15,573 bases of DNA, taken from NCBI GenBank assembly GCA_009706135.1, contig WLRX01000009.1:1-15573 (forward strand), given 5' to 3'. The notes under the pieces are model-generated. The model worked only from the letters and a program-made list of their open reading frames with translations. It was not told the origin of the DNA and did no database searches. A program made the translations under genes and the position numbers. Each line of letters begins with the position of its first letter. The stretch's first letter is position 1. This document shows, piece by piece, positions 1 through 10,015 of this stretch. The DNA comes from Actinomycetota bacterium. GTDB lineage: Bacteria > Actinomycetota > Actinomycetes > Nanopelagicales > Nanopelagicaceae.

Positions 1-2537
1 TCTGGTTGTTCGAGACCCTTGGCCTGAACTTTGTTGCCACTTTCAACTTGAACTTCGATGTTAAACAAATAGCTAGCAATCTCTTCTTTGATTGCATCCA
101 TCATCGCTGTGAAAAGATCAAAACCTTCGCGTTGATATTCAACGAGTGGGTCACGTTGGGCCATGGCGCGCAACCCGATTCCCTCTTGCAAATAATCCAT
201 CTCATATAGATGTTCTCTCCATTTGCGGTCAAGAACTGAGAGCAAAACTTTGCGCTCTAATTCGCGCATTACTTCCGAACCCAGACTCTCTTCACGTTTT
301 TGATATGCGTTTGCAACATCATCTTGGATTCGAGTGCGTAAAAATTGCGAATCAAGTCCTGCTCGTGAGCCAACTTCATTTTCAATATCTTCAACAGTAA
401 ATGAGACAGGGTAAATAACCTTTAGAGCTGACCAGAGTTTTTCTAGATCCCAATCTTCGGCGAATCCATCTGCTGTTGCAGCATCTACATATGCATCTAG
501 CGTTTCGCTCATGAACTCTGCTACTTGATCCTTGATGTCTTTACCTTCGAGTACAAGGCGACGTTCACCGTAAATTACTTCGCGCTGGCGATTCATGACA
601 TCGTCATACTTAAGAACATTCTTACGGATTTCGAAGTTTTGAGCTTCTACCTGTGTTTGAGCAGACCGAATTGCATTAGAAACCATCTTAGATTCAATTG
701 GCGCATCATCTGGAATTCCAGCAGCCGAGAGGAATCGTTCAACAAGACCTGAATTGAATCTGCGCATCAGTTCATCTTGTAATGATAGGTAGAAACGAGA
801 TTCACCAGGATCGCCTTGACGACCGGAACGACCACGCAACTGATTGTCGATACGTCTTGATTCGTGACGCTCTGTTCCGAGTACATAAAGGCCACCAAGT
901 GCGCTGACTTCATCATGTCCTTTTGAAACTGCCGCTTTTTGCTTTGCTATTTCATCTGGCCAAGCAGCTTCGTACTCTTTTGGATTATCAACTGGAGATA
1001 ATCCCTTTCGTTGTAATTCAAAGTCGGCCATGAATTCTGGATTACCGCCGAGCATAATGTCAGTACCGCGACCTGCCATATTGGTAGCAACTGTCACGGA
1101 CCCCACAACTCCTGCACGGGCAATGATTGCAGCTTCGCGTTCGTGGTGTTTTGCATTGAGCACTTCGTGTGGCACTCCGCTTTTCTTAAGCAAGGCCGAT
1201 AACTCTTCAGATTTTTCAACGCTGACAGTTCCAACCAATACTGGTTGTCCTTTGCGATGGCGCTGCACAATGTCTGCTGTAACAGCTGCGAATTTTCCTT
1301 CTTCTGATTTATAAACTAAATCAGCTTGATCAATTCGAACCATAGAGCGATTTGTAGGAATAGGCACAACACCGAGCTTATAAATCTGATGAAATTCAGA
1401 AGCCTCGGTCATTGCTGTACCTGTCATGCCTGAGAGTTTTTCGTATAAACGGAAGTAGTTCTGAAGAGTAATAGTTGCCAGAGTCTGATTTTCATCTTGA
1501 ATTTCAACGCGTTCTTTTGCTTCTAGAGCCTGATGCATACCTTCGCTATAGCGACGTCCAGCAAGAATTCGGCCAGTGTGTTCGTCAACAATAAGTAATT
1601 CGCCATTCATGACAACATAATCTTTATCACGTTTGAAGAGTTCTTTGGCGCGAATTGAGTTATTGAGGTAGCCAATCATCGGAGTATTGGCTGCTTCATA
1701 AAGATTTTCAATCTTGAGTAACTCTTCTACTCGAGTCACACCTTCTTCAAGAATTCCAACAGTGCGCTTTTTTTCATCAACTTCATAGTGACGACCGCGC
1801 TCAAGTTTTTGTGAAATTTGGCTAAATTCGACGTACCACTTGGTTGCCTTATCTGCTGGTCCACTAATAATGAGTGGTGTTCTTGCTTCATCAATCAAAA
1901 TGGAGTCAACTTCGTCAACTACGGCAAAGTAATGATCTCTGTGTACACAATCATCCATATTCCACGCCATGTTGTCACGTAAGTAATCAAACCCAAACTC
2001 ATTATTTGTGCCGTACGTAATATCTGCTCCGTAAGCTTCGCGACGTTCCGCAGGAGTCATGTTTGCAAGAATTACTCCCACATTAAGTCCCAGGAATCGA
2101 TGAACACGGCCCATCCATTCGCTATCGCGTTCTGCTAAATAATCATTGACAGTAACAACGTGGACTCCTCGACCTGCAAGTGCATTGAGGTATGACGGAA
2201 GGGTAGCAACAAGAGTTTTTCCTTCACCTGTTCGCATTTCAGCAATATTTCCACGATGCAGTGCGGCTCCACCCATGAGTTGAACGTCGTAGTGACGTTG
2301 TCCAAGAGTTCGCTTCGCTGCTTCACGGACTGCGGCAAATGCTTCCGGAAGTAATTGGTCCAGAGTTTCACCTTGTGCAAATCGATTTTTAAATGTTTGC
2401 GTTTGCTCGCGTAATTCGTCATCGCTCATCGCGATCATTCGAGATTCTTGGGCGTTAATTTGGCCAACTAATTTGCTGAGATCTTTAAGAATACGGCCTT
2501 CGCCAGCGCGCAGAATGCGATCAAAAAAGGCTGGCAT
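1..2537 (-). CDS. secA: Preprotein translocase ATPase SecA (3' end beyond the window)
   Basis: SecA is the cytoplasmic motor that pushes unfolded preproteins through the SecYEG channel using ATP. The frame reads without a stop from an ATG at 2537 to the left edge, giving 845 codons; actinobacterial SecA1 is about 900-950 residues, so only the C-terminal tail is missing. Visible motifs: Walker A MRTGEGKT (about residues 101-108), the Walker B/DEAD-like DEVD (about 208-211) followed by [15 protein letters not shown], the NBD2 motif [14 protein letters not shown], and [14 protein letters not shown] (the arginine-finger region). The helical scaffold and wing ([19 protein letters not shown]) lie near the left end. 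The start follows an AAAGGG Shine-Dalgarno-like stretch. The N-terminus [20 protein letters not shown] fits the house-keeping SecA1 type. It sits 47 bases after comF, as in other actinobacteria except that hpf is missing between them. No disruption was seen. Confidence 0.97.
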   Translation of the reverse strand, partial: MPAFFDRILRAGEGRILKDLSKLVGQINAQESRMIAMSDDELREQTQTFKNRFAQGETLDQLLPEAFAAVREAAKRTLGQRHYDVQLMGGAALHRGNIAEMRTGEGKTLVATLPSYLNALAGRGVHVVTVNDYLAERDSEWMGRVHRFLGLNVGVILANMTPAERREAYGADITYGTNNEFGFDYLRDNMAWNMDDCVHRDHYFAVVDEVDSILIDEARTPLIISGPADKATKWYVEFSQISQKLERGRHYEVDEKKRTVGILEEGVTRVEELLKIENLYEAANTPMIGYLNNSIRAKELFKRDKDYVVMNGELLIVDEHTGRILAGRRYSEGMHQALEAKERVEIQDENQTLATITLQNYFRLYEKLSGMTGTAMTEASEFHQIYKLGVVPIPTNRSMVRIDQADLVYKSEEGKFAAVTADIVQRHRKGQPVLVGTVSVEKSEELSALLKKSGVPHEVLNAKHHEREAAIIARAGVVGSVTVATNMAGRGTDIMLGGNPEFMADFELQRKGLSPVDNPKEYEAAWPDEIAKQKAAVSKGHDEVSALGGLYVLGTERHESRRIDNQLRGRSGRQGDPGESRFYLSLQDELMRRFNSGLVERFLSAAGIPDDAPIESKMVSNAIRSAQTQVEAQNFEIRKNVLKYDDVMNRQREVIYGERRLVLEGKDIKDQVAEFMSETLDAYVDAATADGFAEDWDLEKLWSALKVIYPVSFTVEDIENEVGSRAGLDSQFLRTRIQDDVANAYQKREESLGSEVMRELERKVLLSVLDRKWREHLYEMDYLQEGIGLRAMAQRDPLVEYQREGFDLFTAMMDAIKEEIASYLFNIEVQVESGNKVQAKGLEQP

Positions 2538-2584
2538 CAAATCACCCTTTCAAAGGTTTTAAGCAGTCGGGCCAAGTAACTGGG

Positions 2585-3271
2585 TTATCTTAGCGGTGGT
2601 GAGAGGCAAGCAGTAATTGCCGCTACAACCCTGATTCCACGTACCCGGAGAGCCCGTCGGGCTTCAAGTAGTGTCGCGCCAGTTGTGAGCAAGTCATCGA
2701 CAAGTATCACATCAGTATCAACTCCGAGTTTGGGTAATTTATTCCTATCAATAGCCAAAGCTTGATAAATATTTTCAGCGCGGTCTTGGGAATTGAGTCC
2801 TGATTGATCTCTCACCTTTCTCGTATGAATCAGTAAATCCATACTATCAAGTGATTCGCTGTGAGCAATTGAATGAGTGATCTCAGATAAGAAATCTCTT
2901 CCTCTCTTTCGGTTTGAACTTTTCCTAGATGGTGCGGGAACTAGGATTCCAATCTCAAAATCTCGTAGTAATAATTTTAGGGAATGTGTAAGTGCATAAA
3001 TGATTAAATCATCTGCCGCTTTTATTCCATTTTCTTTTGCTGAAAGTATTATGCGCTTTGCGACAGGAGAATAAAGAACTGCAGAGTAAACATGCATTGA
3101 ATCCAAAGTGCTTCGATAAAGATGTGGGCTCCAAAGTAATCTGCATTTAGAACAGATATCCGGCCCTAGAGCTCGACAGCCAAAACAACGAGTTGGAAAC
3201 AATATTTCACTTAACGAATTTGGTTTAATCATCGTTACATAATGCTTCGTGCCTAAAGAAATATCCTGCAC
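2585..3271 (-). CDS. comF: ComF-family phosphoribosyltransferase-like protein
   Basis: This is a 228-residue protein of the ComF/GntX family: an N-terminal zinc-finger-like pair of CxxC motifs (C29-C32 and C40-C43) followed by a type I phosphoribosyltransferase fold. The PRPP-binding loop is visible as VILVDDLLTTGAT near residues 190-202, and PAPSRKSSNRKRGRDF is the usual basic segment before it. In naturally competent bacteria ComF helps take up DNA; in actinobacteria the role is not settled and the gene is found beside secA (Rv3242c in M. tuberculosis). The longest frame starts with GTG at 3271 and has no clear ribosome binding site. An ATG at 3232 (residue 14) gives a 215-residue protein whose N-terminus MIKPNSLSEILFP better matches the usual ComF start, so the true start is uncertain. 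It begins 20 bases after mtrB and is probably cotranscribed with it. Confidence 0.88.
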   Translation of the reverse strand: MQDISLGTKHYVTMIKPNSLSEILFPTRCFGCRALGPDICSKCRLLWSPHLYRSTLDSMHVYSAVLYSPVAKRIILSAKENGIKAADDLIIYALTHSLKLLLRDFEIGILVPAPSRKSSNRKRGRDFLSEITHSIAHSESLDSMDLLIHTRKVRDQSGLNSQDRAENIYQALAIDRNKLPKLGVDTDVILVDDLLTTGATLLEARRALRVRGIRVVAAITACLSPPLR

Positions 3272-3291
3272 ATTCTAAAAACTGTGGATAT

Positions 3292-4845
3292 TTAGATTAT
3301 TAAATCCTTGGGTTCCAATCGAATTAAACGAGATTCAATATGATTGCCAGCAACACGTGGCAAAGTTAAAACAAAGTGCGCACCTTGATTTGGCCTACCC
3401 CATACTTCGAGCTCGCCTTCATGCAATCGAGCGTCTTCTAGCGCAATGGAAAGTCCCAGCCCTGTACCGCCGCGAATTCGCGAGCGTGAAGGATCGGCGC
3501 GCCAGAAACGATCAAAAATGCGTAAGAGTGAGTTTTCATCAATTCCTAAACCATGATCGCGTACCGCAACGGCAACATCATTATCGTTATATTCCACTTG
3601 CACGTTTATTGGCTTTGAATCAGCATGTTCGATTGCATTATTGAGCAAATTTCGCAGGATTCGTTCTACGCGTCGTACATCGGCATTTATTGATAAATTC
3701 TCGCTGTAAGGTGTAAAAATTATTTGCGTATTATTTTCCATCGCTACTAACTTTAAATCTTCAATGCATCCACTGATGAGAGAAATTAGATTGAAATCCA
3801 CAGGTTCCAAAACCGCCACTTCTGCATCAAATCTACTGATTTCTAATAGGTCCTCCAGCAAACGTTCGAATCGATCGATATTGCCGATTAGTAACTCAGC
3901 ACTTCGTGCAATTTGTGGATCAAAGGCGCTTCGTGATGAGTAAATTACTTCTGAAGCCATGCGTAGCGTGGTTAGCGGAGTTCTTAATTCGTGAGAAACA
4001 TCAGAAACAAATCGTTGCTGCACACGTGAGAGATTTTCTAGACGCATAATCTGTTTTTGAATAGAAGCCGCCATCTCATTAAATGAAACGCCAAGGGTTG
4101 CTATTTCATCTTTGCGAACTATCTTCATGCGTTGATTAAAGTCACCTGATGTGAATTGCTCAGCAATGCGTGCTGCCTCACGCACCGGTCGAACCACTTG
4201 CCTGGCGAGGAGCCAAGTAATTAGTCCAATGAGAAATACAAGAGCGATGTCGACCAAAATGATTGAACGTGAAATTAAACTCAGAGTTTTATTCTGATTT
4301 GTCAATGGAAAGAGTAGGTACATTTCATAATCACCGGATCTTGGAATTGAAACCATGTCTCCTACTGCGATTGCCGAAACCTGCAAAGCACCTGCGTATT
4401 TAATGGTGATATAACTCCAGTTGAGTTCTGATGTACTTCGAACTTTTTCACGGAATTCTTTTGGTAAAGAATTGGGATCAACAAGATTAGAGGTTGTCGT
4501 GAAGTCTTTTTCTGTTGGGTTTGCCAATGGTTCTTTTAATAACATGATTTCGCGTCCACTGGCACGTGCACCAACTGTTGTTGCTGAGCTAACGATTTCA
4601 CTAATCAACTCATCAATTTCTTTAGGAGACCCACCTTTAGCAAGAATCAATCTATAGCGCGCACTAACAATCGTTGAACGGGCTTCGTTGATTGACGAAT
4701 CAAGGTTGACCTGTTTGACACCTGCAGATACGCGTGAGTCCAGGATTGATCCAGATAACCAAATAACAGCAGATGAGAGCAGAATTGTTGAGAGCAAGAC
4801 TCTCAAAGATAAAGAAGTTCTCAGGCGACTAGTGATTAAGCCCAT
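3292..4845 (-). CDS. mtrB: Sensor histidine kinase MtrB
   Basis: MtrB is the membrane sensor kinase of the MtrAB two-component system, which in actinobacteria controls cell division, wall metabolism and osmotic responses. The 517-residue protein has a first membrane helix at about 15-33, an outer domain to about 192, a second helix at about 193-214 and a HAMP linker (about 215-268). The phosphoacceptor H285 is in FVSDVSHELRTP, followed by a dimerisation helix pair. The ATPase domain shows the N box (N403 in RILRNLLNNAIEH), G1 (DHGLG, 430-434), the F box FDRFWRADPSRSR and G2 (GGTGLGL, 459-465). All catalytic elements are intact. The start ATG lies inside the end of mtrA (10-base overlap), which implies translational coupling. 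In most actinobacteria lpqB, encoding a lipoprotein that modulates MtrB, follows directly; here comF does. Confidence 0.95.
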   Translation of the reverse strand: MGLITSRLRTSLSLRVLLSTILLSSAVIWLSGSILDSRVSAGVKQVNLDSSINEARSTIVSARYRLILAKGGSPKEIDELISEIVSSATTVGARASGREIMLLKEPLANPTEKDFTTTSNLVDPNSLPKEFREKVRSTSELNWSYITIKYAGALQVSAIAVGDMVSIPRSGDYEMYLLFPLTNQNKTLSLISRSIILVDIALVFLIGLITWLLARQVVRPVREAARIAEQFTSGDFNQRMKIVRKDEIATLGVSFNEMAASIQKQIMRLENLSRVQQRFVSDVSHELRTPLTTLRMASEVIYSSRSAFDPQIARSAELLIGNIDRFERLLEDLLEISRFDAEVAVLEPVDFNLISLISGCIEDLKLVAMENNTQIIFTPYSENLSINADVRRVERILRNLLNNAIEHADSKPINVQVEYNDNDVAVAVRDHGLGIDENSLLRIFDRFWRADPSRSRIRGGTGLGLSIALEDARLHEGELEVWGRPNQGAHFVLTLPRVAGNHIESRLIRLEPKDLII

Positions 4846-5530
4846 TGCTTTTTACTTTGATTTCCAGCTTTGTATCCAACTCCACGTACAGTCAATACTA
4901 TTTCAGGATTTTCAGGATCCATTTCAATTTTTGCGCGCAATCTCTGCACATGGACGTTGACCAAACGCGTATCAATTGAGTGTCTATATCCCCATACCTC
5001 ACTTAAGAGCGAAGCTCTACTGAAAACTCTTCCAGGTTCGCGAGCAAGAGCTACAAGAAGATCGAATTCAAGGCGCGTCAATGAAATAATTTTGCCCGCT
5101 CTACTTACTTCATGTGCATTAAAATCAATTGTTAAATCTGAAATATTTAATACTCCAGCAATGTCCGTATTCGTTTTTCGTAGGCGAGTTCTAATTCTTG
5201 CTACTAGTTCACTCTGGTGACGAAATGGTTTAACCATGTAATCATCAGCGCCTGCTTCTAGACCACGAACAACATCTTGAGTATCGCCTTTTGCTGAGAG
5301 CATCACGATTGGCACCATAGATTCAGCGCGAATTTGCTTACAAACTTCTATTCCATCTAATCCTGGAAGCATTACATCTAGAAGGACTAAGTCTGGAGGA
5401 TTATTTCTAAAGACCTCCAGAGCTTCGTCACCTCTGCTTACTAAATCAACATCTATTCCGGCACCATTTAAAACGATGCCAAGCATCTCTGCTAGGTCCT
5501 GATCGTCATCGACGACCAATACCAAAGTCA

Positions 5531-5531
<1 letters not shown>
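4836..5531 (-). CDS. mtrA: Response regulator MtrA (OmpR/PhoB family)
   Basis: MtrA is the DNA-binding partner of MtrB. With the ATG at 5531 it has 231 residues: a receiver domain (about 3-115) with acidic pocket D8-D9, phosphoacceptor D52 (LVLLDVMLPGLDG), the S79 switch position and K101 (MVKPF). A winged-helix DNA-binding domain follows (about 128-223), with LTRLEFDLLVALAREPGRVF, the recognition region WGYRHSIDTRLVNVHVQRLRAKIE and the wing VRGVGYKAG. The last parts are near-identical to mycobacterial MtrA by memory, so the assignment is firm. A longer frame from 5549 adds MGARKL, but the 5531 start is preferred because it gives the canonical MTLVLVVDDDQ N-terminus and its A is the last base of the ahcY stop codon (TAATG). 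In mycobacteria tmk separates sahH from mtrA; here it is absent. Confidence 0.96.
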
Positions 5532-6943
<1,412 letters not shown>

Positions 6944-8308
6944 TCATTTTCTAACTGTGGCGAGTACCTCATCTTTGATTTTTTCCATGCGGGCACGGTC
7001 CTTTGCTTCAACGTTGAGTCGAAGTAGCGGCTCAGTGTTTGAGGGGCGCAGGTTAAACCACCAGGTATCTCCATTGATGGTCAGGCCATCAAGGTGGTCG
7101 ATGCTCACATCGGCTTGCTCTGCATATTTTTGTTCAATAATGCTCATGGCTTTTTGGGCATCTTTAACTTTTGAATTTATTTCACCACTTGAAACATATC
7201 GTTGATACGGTTTAAGCAACTTTGAAAGTGATCCCTTAGAAGTTCCAAGTGCTGCAATCGCATGAAGGGCTGCAAGCGCCCCTGAATCTGCTTTCCAAAA
7301 CTCTTTGAAATAAAAATGTCCTGAATGTTCGCCGCCAAAGACTGCGCCACTGTCCGCCATCATCGCTTTGATATATGAGTGTCCAACGCGTGATCGAAGA
7401 GCTACGCCCCCATTTTCTTCAATAACTTCTGCAACTGATCGCGATGAAATGAGATTATAAATAATTGAAGATCCAGGATGAATTTTTAGTTCGCGCTGGG
7501 CAATAAGCGCTGTTAGGTCAGAAGGATTAACCGTTGCCCCATTTTCATCTACCAAGAAGCACCGATCGGCATCGCCATCGAAAGCTAGGCCAAGGTCTGC
7601 TCCGTGTTTTTTGACAGCTTTTTGCAAATCTTTAAGGTTTTTAGGATCAATCGGATTTGCCTCATGGTTTGGAAATGACCCATCGAGTTCAAAGTACAGA
7701 GGAATTACTTCTAGGTTTAATTTATCAAAAATAGCTGGTGCGGTATAACCGGCCATGCCATTTCCTGCATCGATGACAATTTTTAGTTTTCTAATTGCTG
7801 ATACATCCACAAGCGTATGCAGATGTTGAACATACTCTGAGAGTAGATTGCGCTCACTTTCTTGTCCGATGTGTCCAAATGAAACAGGAGAACCTGAGCG
7901 AACGAAATTTTCTATTGTGAGCAAACCCGATTCTTTTCCAATTGGTCTGGCTCCGCTAAGGCATAACTTAATGCCGTTGTATTCGGCAGGATTGTGGCTT
8001 GCCGTAAACATGGCACCTGGCATGTTTAATTTTCCGGCTGCGAAATACAACATATCCGTCGATGCCAGACCTATACGAATTACATCTAATCCAAGTGAAG
8101 TAACACCCGCTGAGAATGCATCAGCAAGTTCTGGCGATGACGGGCGCATATCTTGGCCAATAACAATTGTTCCTGGTTCGCGCTCTTGAATGATAAATCT
8201 GGCAAAAGCTACACCTGTTGCAAATGTGAAATCCGAAGATAATTCAGTACCAACTAAACCACGTATGTCATACGCCTTGAAAATATTTGGAATTTCAGTC
8301 GAACCCAT
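6944..8308 (-). CDS. manB: Phosphomannomutase/phosphoglucomutase, ManB type
   Basis: This alpha-D-phosphohexomutase moves the phosphate between O6 and O1 of mannose (and often glucose), giving mannose-1-phosphate for GDP-mannose. The 454-residue length is normal for the family. All four signature loops are present: the catalytic phosphoserine S104 in TASHNPAEYNGIK, the metal-binding DGDADR (244-249), the sugar-specificity loop GGEHSGH (325-331) and the phosphate-binding RPSNTEP (421-427). It begins nine bases after the DUF3499 gene and has no clear Shine-Dalgarno sequence, so translation may depend on coupling. The pair DUF3499-manB matches Rv3258c-Rv3257c (pmmA) of M. tuberculosis. The mannose isomerase gene manA that often follows is not present in this window. 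Preference for mannose over glucose cannot be read from the sequence. Confidence 0.93.
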   Translation of the reverse strand: MGSTEIPNIFKAYDIRGLVGTELSSDFTFATGVAFARFIIQEREPGTIVIGQDMRPSSPELADAFSAGVTSLGLDVIRIGLASTDMLYFAAGKLNMPGAMFTASHNPAEYNGIKLCLSGARPIGKESGLLTIENFVRSGSPVSFGHIGQESERNLLSEYVQHLHTLVDVSAIRKLKIVIDAGNGMAGYTAPAIFDKLNLEVIPLYFELDGSFPNHEANPIDPKNLKDLQKAVKKHGADLGLAFDGDADRCFLVDENGATVNPSDLTALIAQRELKIHPGSSIIYNLISSRSVAEVIEENGGVALRSRVGHSYIKAMMADSGAVFGGEHSGHFYFKEFWKADSGALAALHAIAALGTSKGSLSKLLKPYQRYVSSGEINSKVKDAQKAMSIIEQKYAEQADVSIDHLDGLTINGDTWWFNLRPSNTEPLLRLNVEAKDRARMEKIKDEVLATVRK

Positions 8309-8317
8309 GTGATAAGT

Positions 8318-8683
8318 CTAGGACGGAACTGCGCGCAAATGTCCCCGACGGCCAAGCGAAGTTGCCGCACTGGCACTGCTTTGCACGCCTTCACTACTAA
8401 TTTCTTTTGATCCAGCTTCACGTACTGCGTCAGCAATTGCCATTAAGTCATCTTGTGATGGTCCACTATCGCCTGAATCGGTGGATGCCTTGATTACATT
8501 CCACCCATTTGGCACTGTAAGTCGCTGGCCATGTTTTTCGCACAAATCATAAGCATGTGGTTCGGAGAAAGTTGCTAGTGGGCCGAGTACCGCTGTCGAA
8601 TCTGCATAGTTATAGGTCAATGTCATTGTTGCGGTGAGTCGACAACTCGTTCGCGAACATGCGCGCCCATATCGTGTACTCAT
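8318..8683 (-). CDS. DUF3499 family small Cys-containing protein
   Basis: This 121-residue cytoplasmic protein matches the actinobacterial DUF3499 family as recalled: the N-terminal RYGRACSRTSCRLTATMTLTY, then YADSTAVLGPL, then PHAYDLCEKHGQRLTVPNGW. C9, C14, C48 and H51 (C-x4-C ... C-x2-H) could bind a metal as a small zinc-ribbon-like fold; this is an inference. The first approximately 65 residues hold the conserved part; the rest is low in aromatic residues and probably disordered, ending in GRRGHLRAVPS. Its function is unknown. It lies 42 bases after the DUF5719 gene and nine bases before manB; the link DUF3499-manB is kept in mycobacteria. The ATG at 8683 has only a weak ribosome binding site. 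Confidence 0.85.
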   Translation of the reverse strand: MSTRYGRACSRTSCRLTATMTLTYNYADSTAVLGPLATFSEPHAYDLCEKHGQRLTVPNGWNVIKASTDSGDSGPSQDDLMAIADAVREAGSKEISSEGVQSSASAATSLGRRGHLRAVPS

Positions 8684-8725
8684 GCCTACAAGATTAGTGG
8701 GGTGTGTACTAAAAACTTGGGATTA

Positions 8726-10015
8726 TCAAGGATTTAAAACGCGAATGTTTGCTGTAGGAACAGCCGATTTTGTCAGGACGCTTCCAGCTATTAATGGAAT
8801 TGACCCAAAGCCATTTACCGATGATTGAAGAGCAGATCCGTAGGTATCAGCACTAACACTCAAGAAAGTTAAATTTCGAGAGTTGGCAGGAACGCGCAAA
8901 AAGGCAATGTCACTACCTTCGATATTTTTGCGAATTTTCTTACCGCTAGTAAGGGTGATTTCGAGATCCACACGAATGCTTTCACCGATGAAAACTAATA
9001 GCGGTGACATTCCAGTCATGGCAATTGTGAAGGGGCTCAAAGGCGGAACAGAAGTGCTCCATACGAAATCTTTTCCAACATTGGCAAATACTCCGGCAAC
9101 TATTGGCTCATCAGATGTGATTCTCATTCCGTATACCGATGAACTCACTTTAGGAGATAGAGGGAAATTCATTACCTGTCCTTTTTTAATCAAAATTTCA
9201 TTAAATCCCACAGGAATAAAACGACCATCACCTGACATAATTTCAACGCTCACATTTGCATCGGCATCCCCCGGTGCCAACACTCTGAGTTGTTGTGCAG
9301 GCGCATTTTTAATTTTTTGTTGCATCGGAATTGCAGGAATATAAATTTGTTTAGCGGGTGAAACACTGGGATTGACTAAATCCCCTCCCAAAGCGCGAAG
9401 ACCTTTTCCTCGTTCATCCACCATAAAAGAGTTCAAGCGACCAGATCTTGAGGCAACTCGAATAACAATGGAAGATTCACCAGGTGCGAGTGAATCAAGT
9501 CCAACTGCTTCAACAGAATTTGCTTTCACTGTAATCGCTTTAGTGCTGGCGGGAGATGTTGCACTCCAAATGTAAACATCTGCCACTGATTCACTTAGCC
9601 CACTATTTACAAGAATTAGTTTTCCGCGAGCCGTGATATCGGCGGAACCTCCAACGAACCATTGGCTTATTACTGGATCTGAGCAAATTGTTCCGCCTGC
9701 CCACGATCCGGGCCGACTCTGCCAAACAATCGGCGTGATGCCCTGCGCATCTACAAGGATTGGATCGGTGAGAACGGGAAAACGAAGTGCACGAGATTTT
9801 ACAAATTTCGCTGAAGTAGAACCTATTCGACGGATTTTTGTATTTGGTGAACCTACTGAAACTTGGGAAGCTAGAGATTTAATTGTTGAGGGACACACCA
9901 CGGATGGATAACTCATAGAAAATTGTTGGCGAGCGGTTGAGCCATTTAAAACATTTGAAACTCCAATTAATAATCCCAAAGTAATAGCAATGGTCAAAAA
10001 TCTTTTTAATTTCAT
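8726..10015 (-). CDS. DUF5719 family secreted or membrane-anchored protein
   Basis: The 429-residue protein starts with a short basic stretch (MKLKR) and a hydrophobic helix (about 6-24), with no lipobox cysteine, so it is either cleaved and secreted or kept as an N-terminal anchor outside the membrane. The rest is rich in beta-strand-type sequence, Ser, Val and Gly. Recognisable family-like blocks are the segment around GSWAGGTICSDPVISQWF (about 103-120) and MRITSDEPIVAGVFA (about 297-311). Only two cysteines are seen outside the signal (C41 and C111), which could form a disulfide. The match to DUF5719 is from memory of actinobacterial proteins next to large GT2 enzymes. Its start overlaps the stop of the glycosyltransferase by ATGA, indicating coupled synthesis and probably a shared role in a surface polymer. 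Biochemical function unknown. Confidence 0.75.
   Translation of the reverse strand: MKLKRFLTIAITLGLLIGVSNVLNGSTARQQFSMSYPSVVCPSTIKSLASQVSVGSPNTKIRRIGSTSAKFVKSRALRFPVLTDPILVDAQGITPIVWQSRPGSWAGGTICSDPVISQWFVGGSADITARGKLILVNSGLSESVADVYIWSATSPASTKAITVKANSVEAVGLDSLAPGESSIVIRVASRSGRLNSFMVDERGKGLRALGGDLVNPSVSPAKQIYIPAIPMQQKIKNAPAQQLRVLAPGDADANVSVEIMSGDGRFIPVGFNEILIKKGQVMNFPLSPKVSSSVYGMRITSDEPIVAGVFANVGKDFVWSTSVPPLSPFTIAMTGMSPLLVFIGESIRVDLEITLTSGKKIRKNIEGSDIAFLRVPANSRNLTFLSVSADTYGSALQSSVNGFGSIPLIAGSVLTKSAVPTANIRVLNP

Noticed and set aside
2135..2422. Short minus-strand frame inside secA
   Set aside because: It is out of frame with SecA, whose Walker A motif and neighbouring residues are encoded on the same strand here; it is a shadow.
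1..2537. secA as a truncated gene
   Set aside because: The frame stays open to the left edge with all motifs in place; the missing tail is only due to the window limit. The same applies to dapC at the right edge.
2540..2560. ACCTTTGAAAGGGT hairpin hiding the secA ribosome site
   Set aside because: The inverted repeat leaves almost no loop, so only about four pairs could form; this is too weak to claim control.
8883..9344. Plus-strand open frame of 153 codons opposite the DUF5719 gene
   Set aside because: It is wholly antisense to a gene with clear family blocks and a coupled start, has no recognisable domain, and has no good upstream signals. The same holds for the other plus-strand frames over secA, mtrB, mtrA, ahcY, manB, GT2 and manC.
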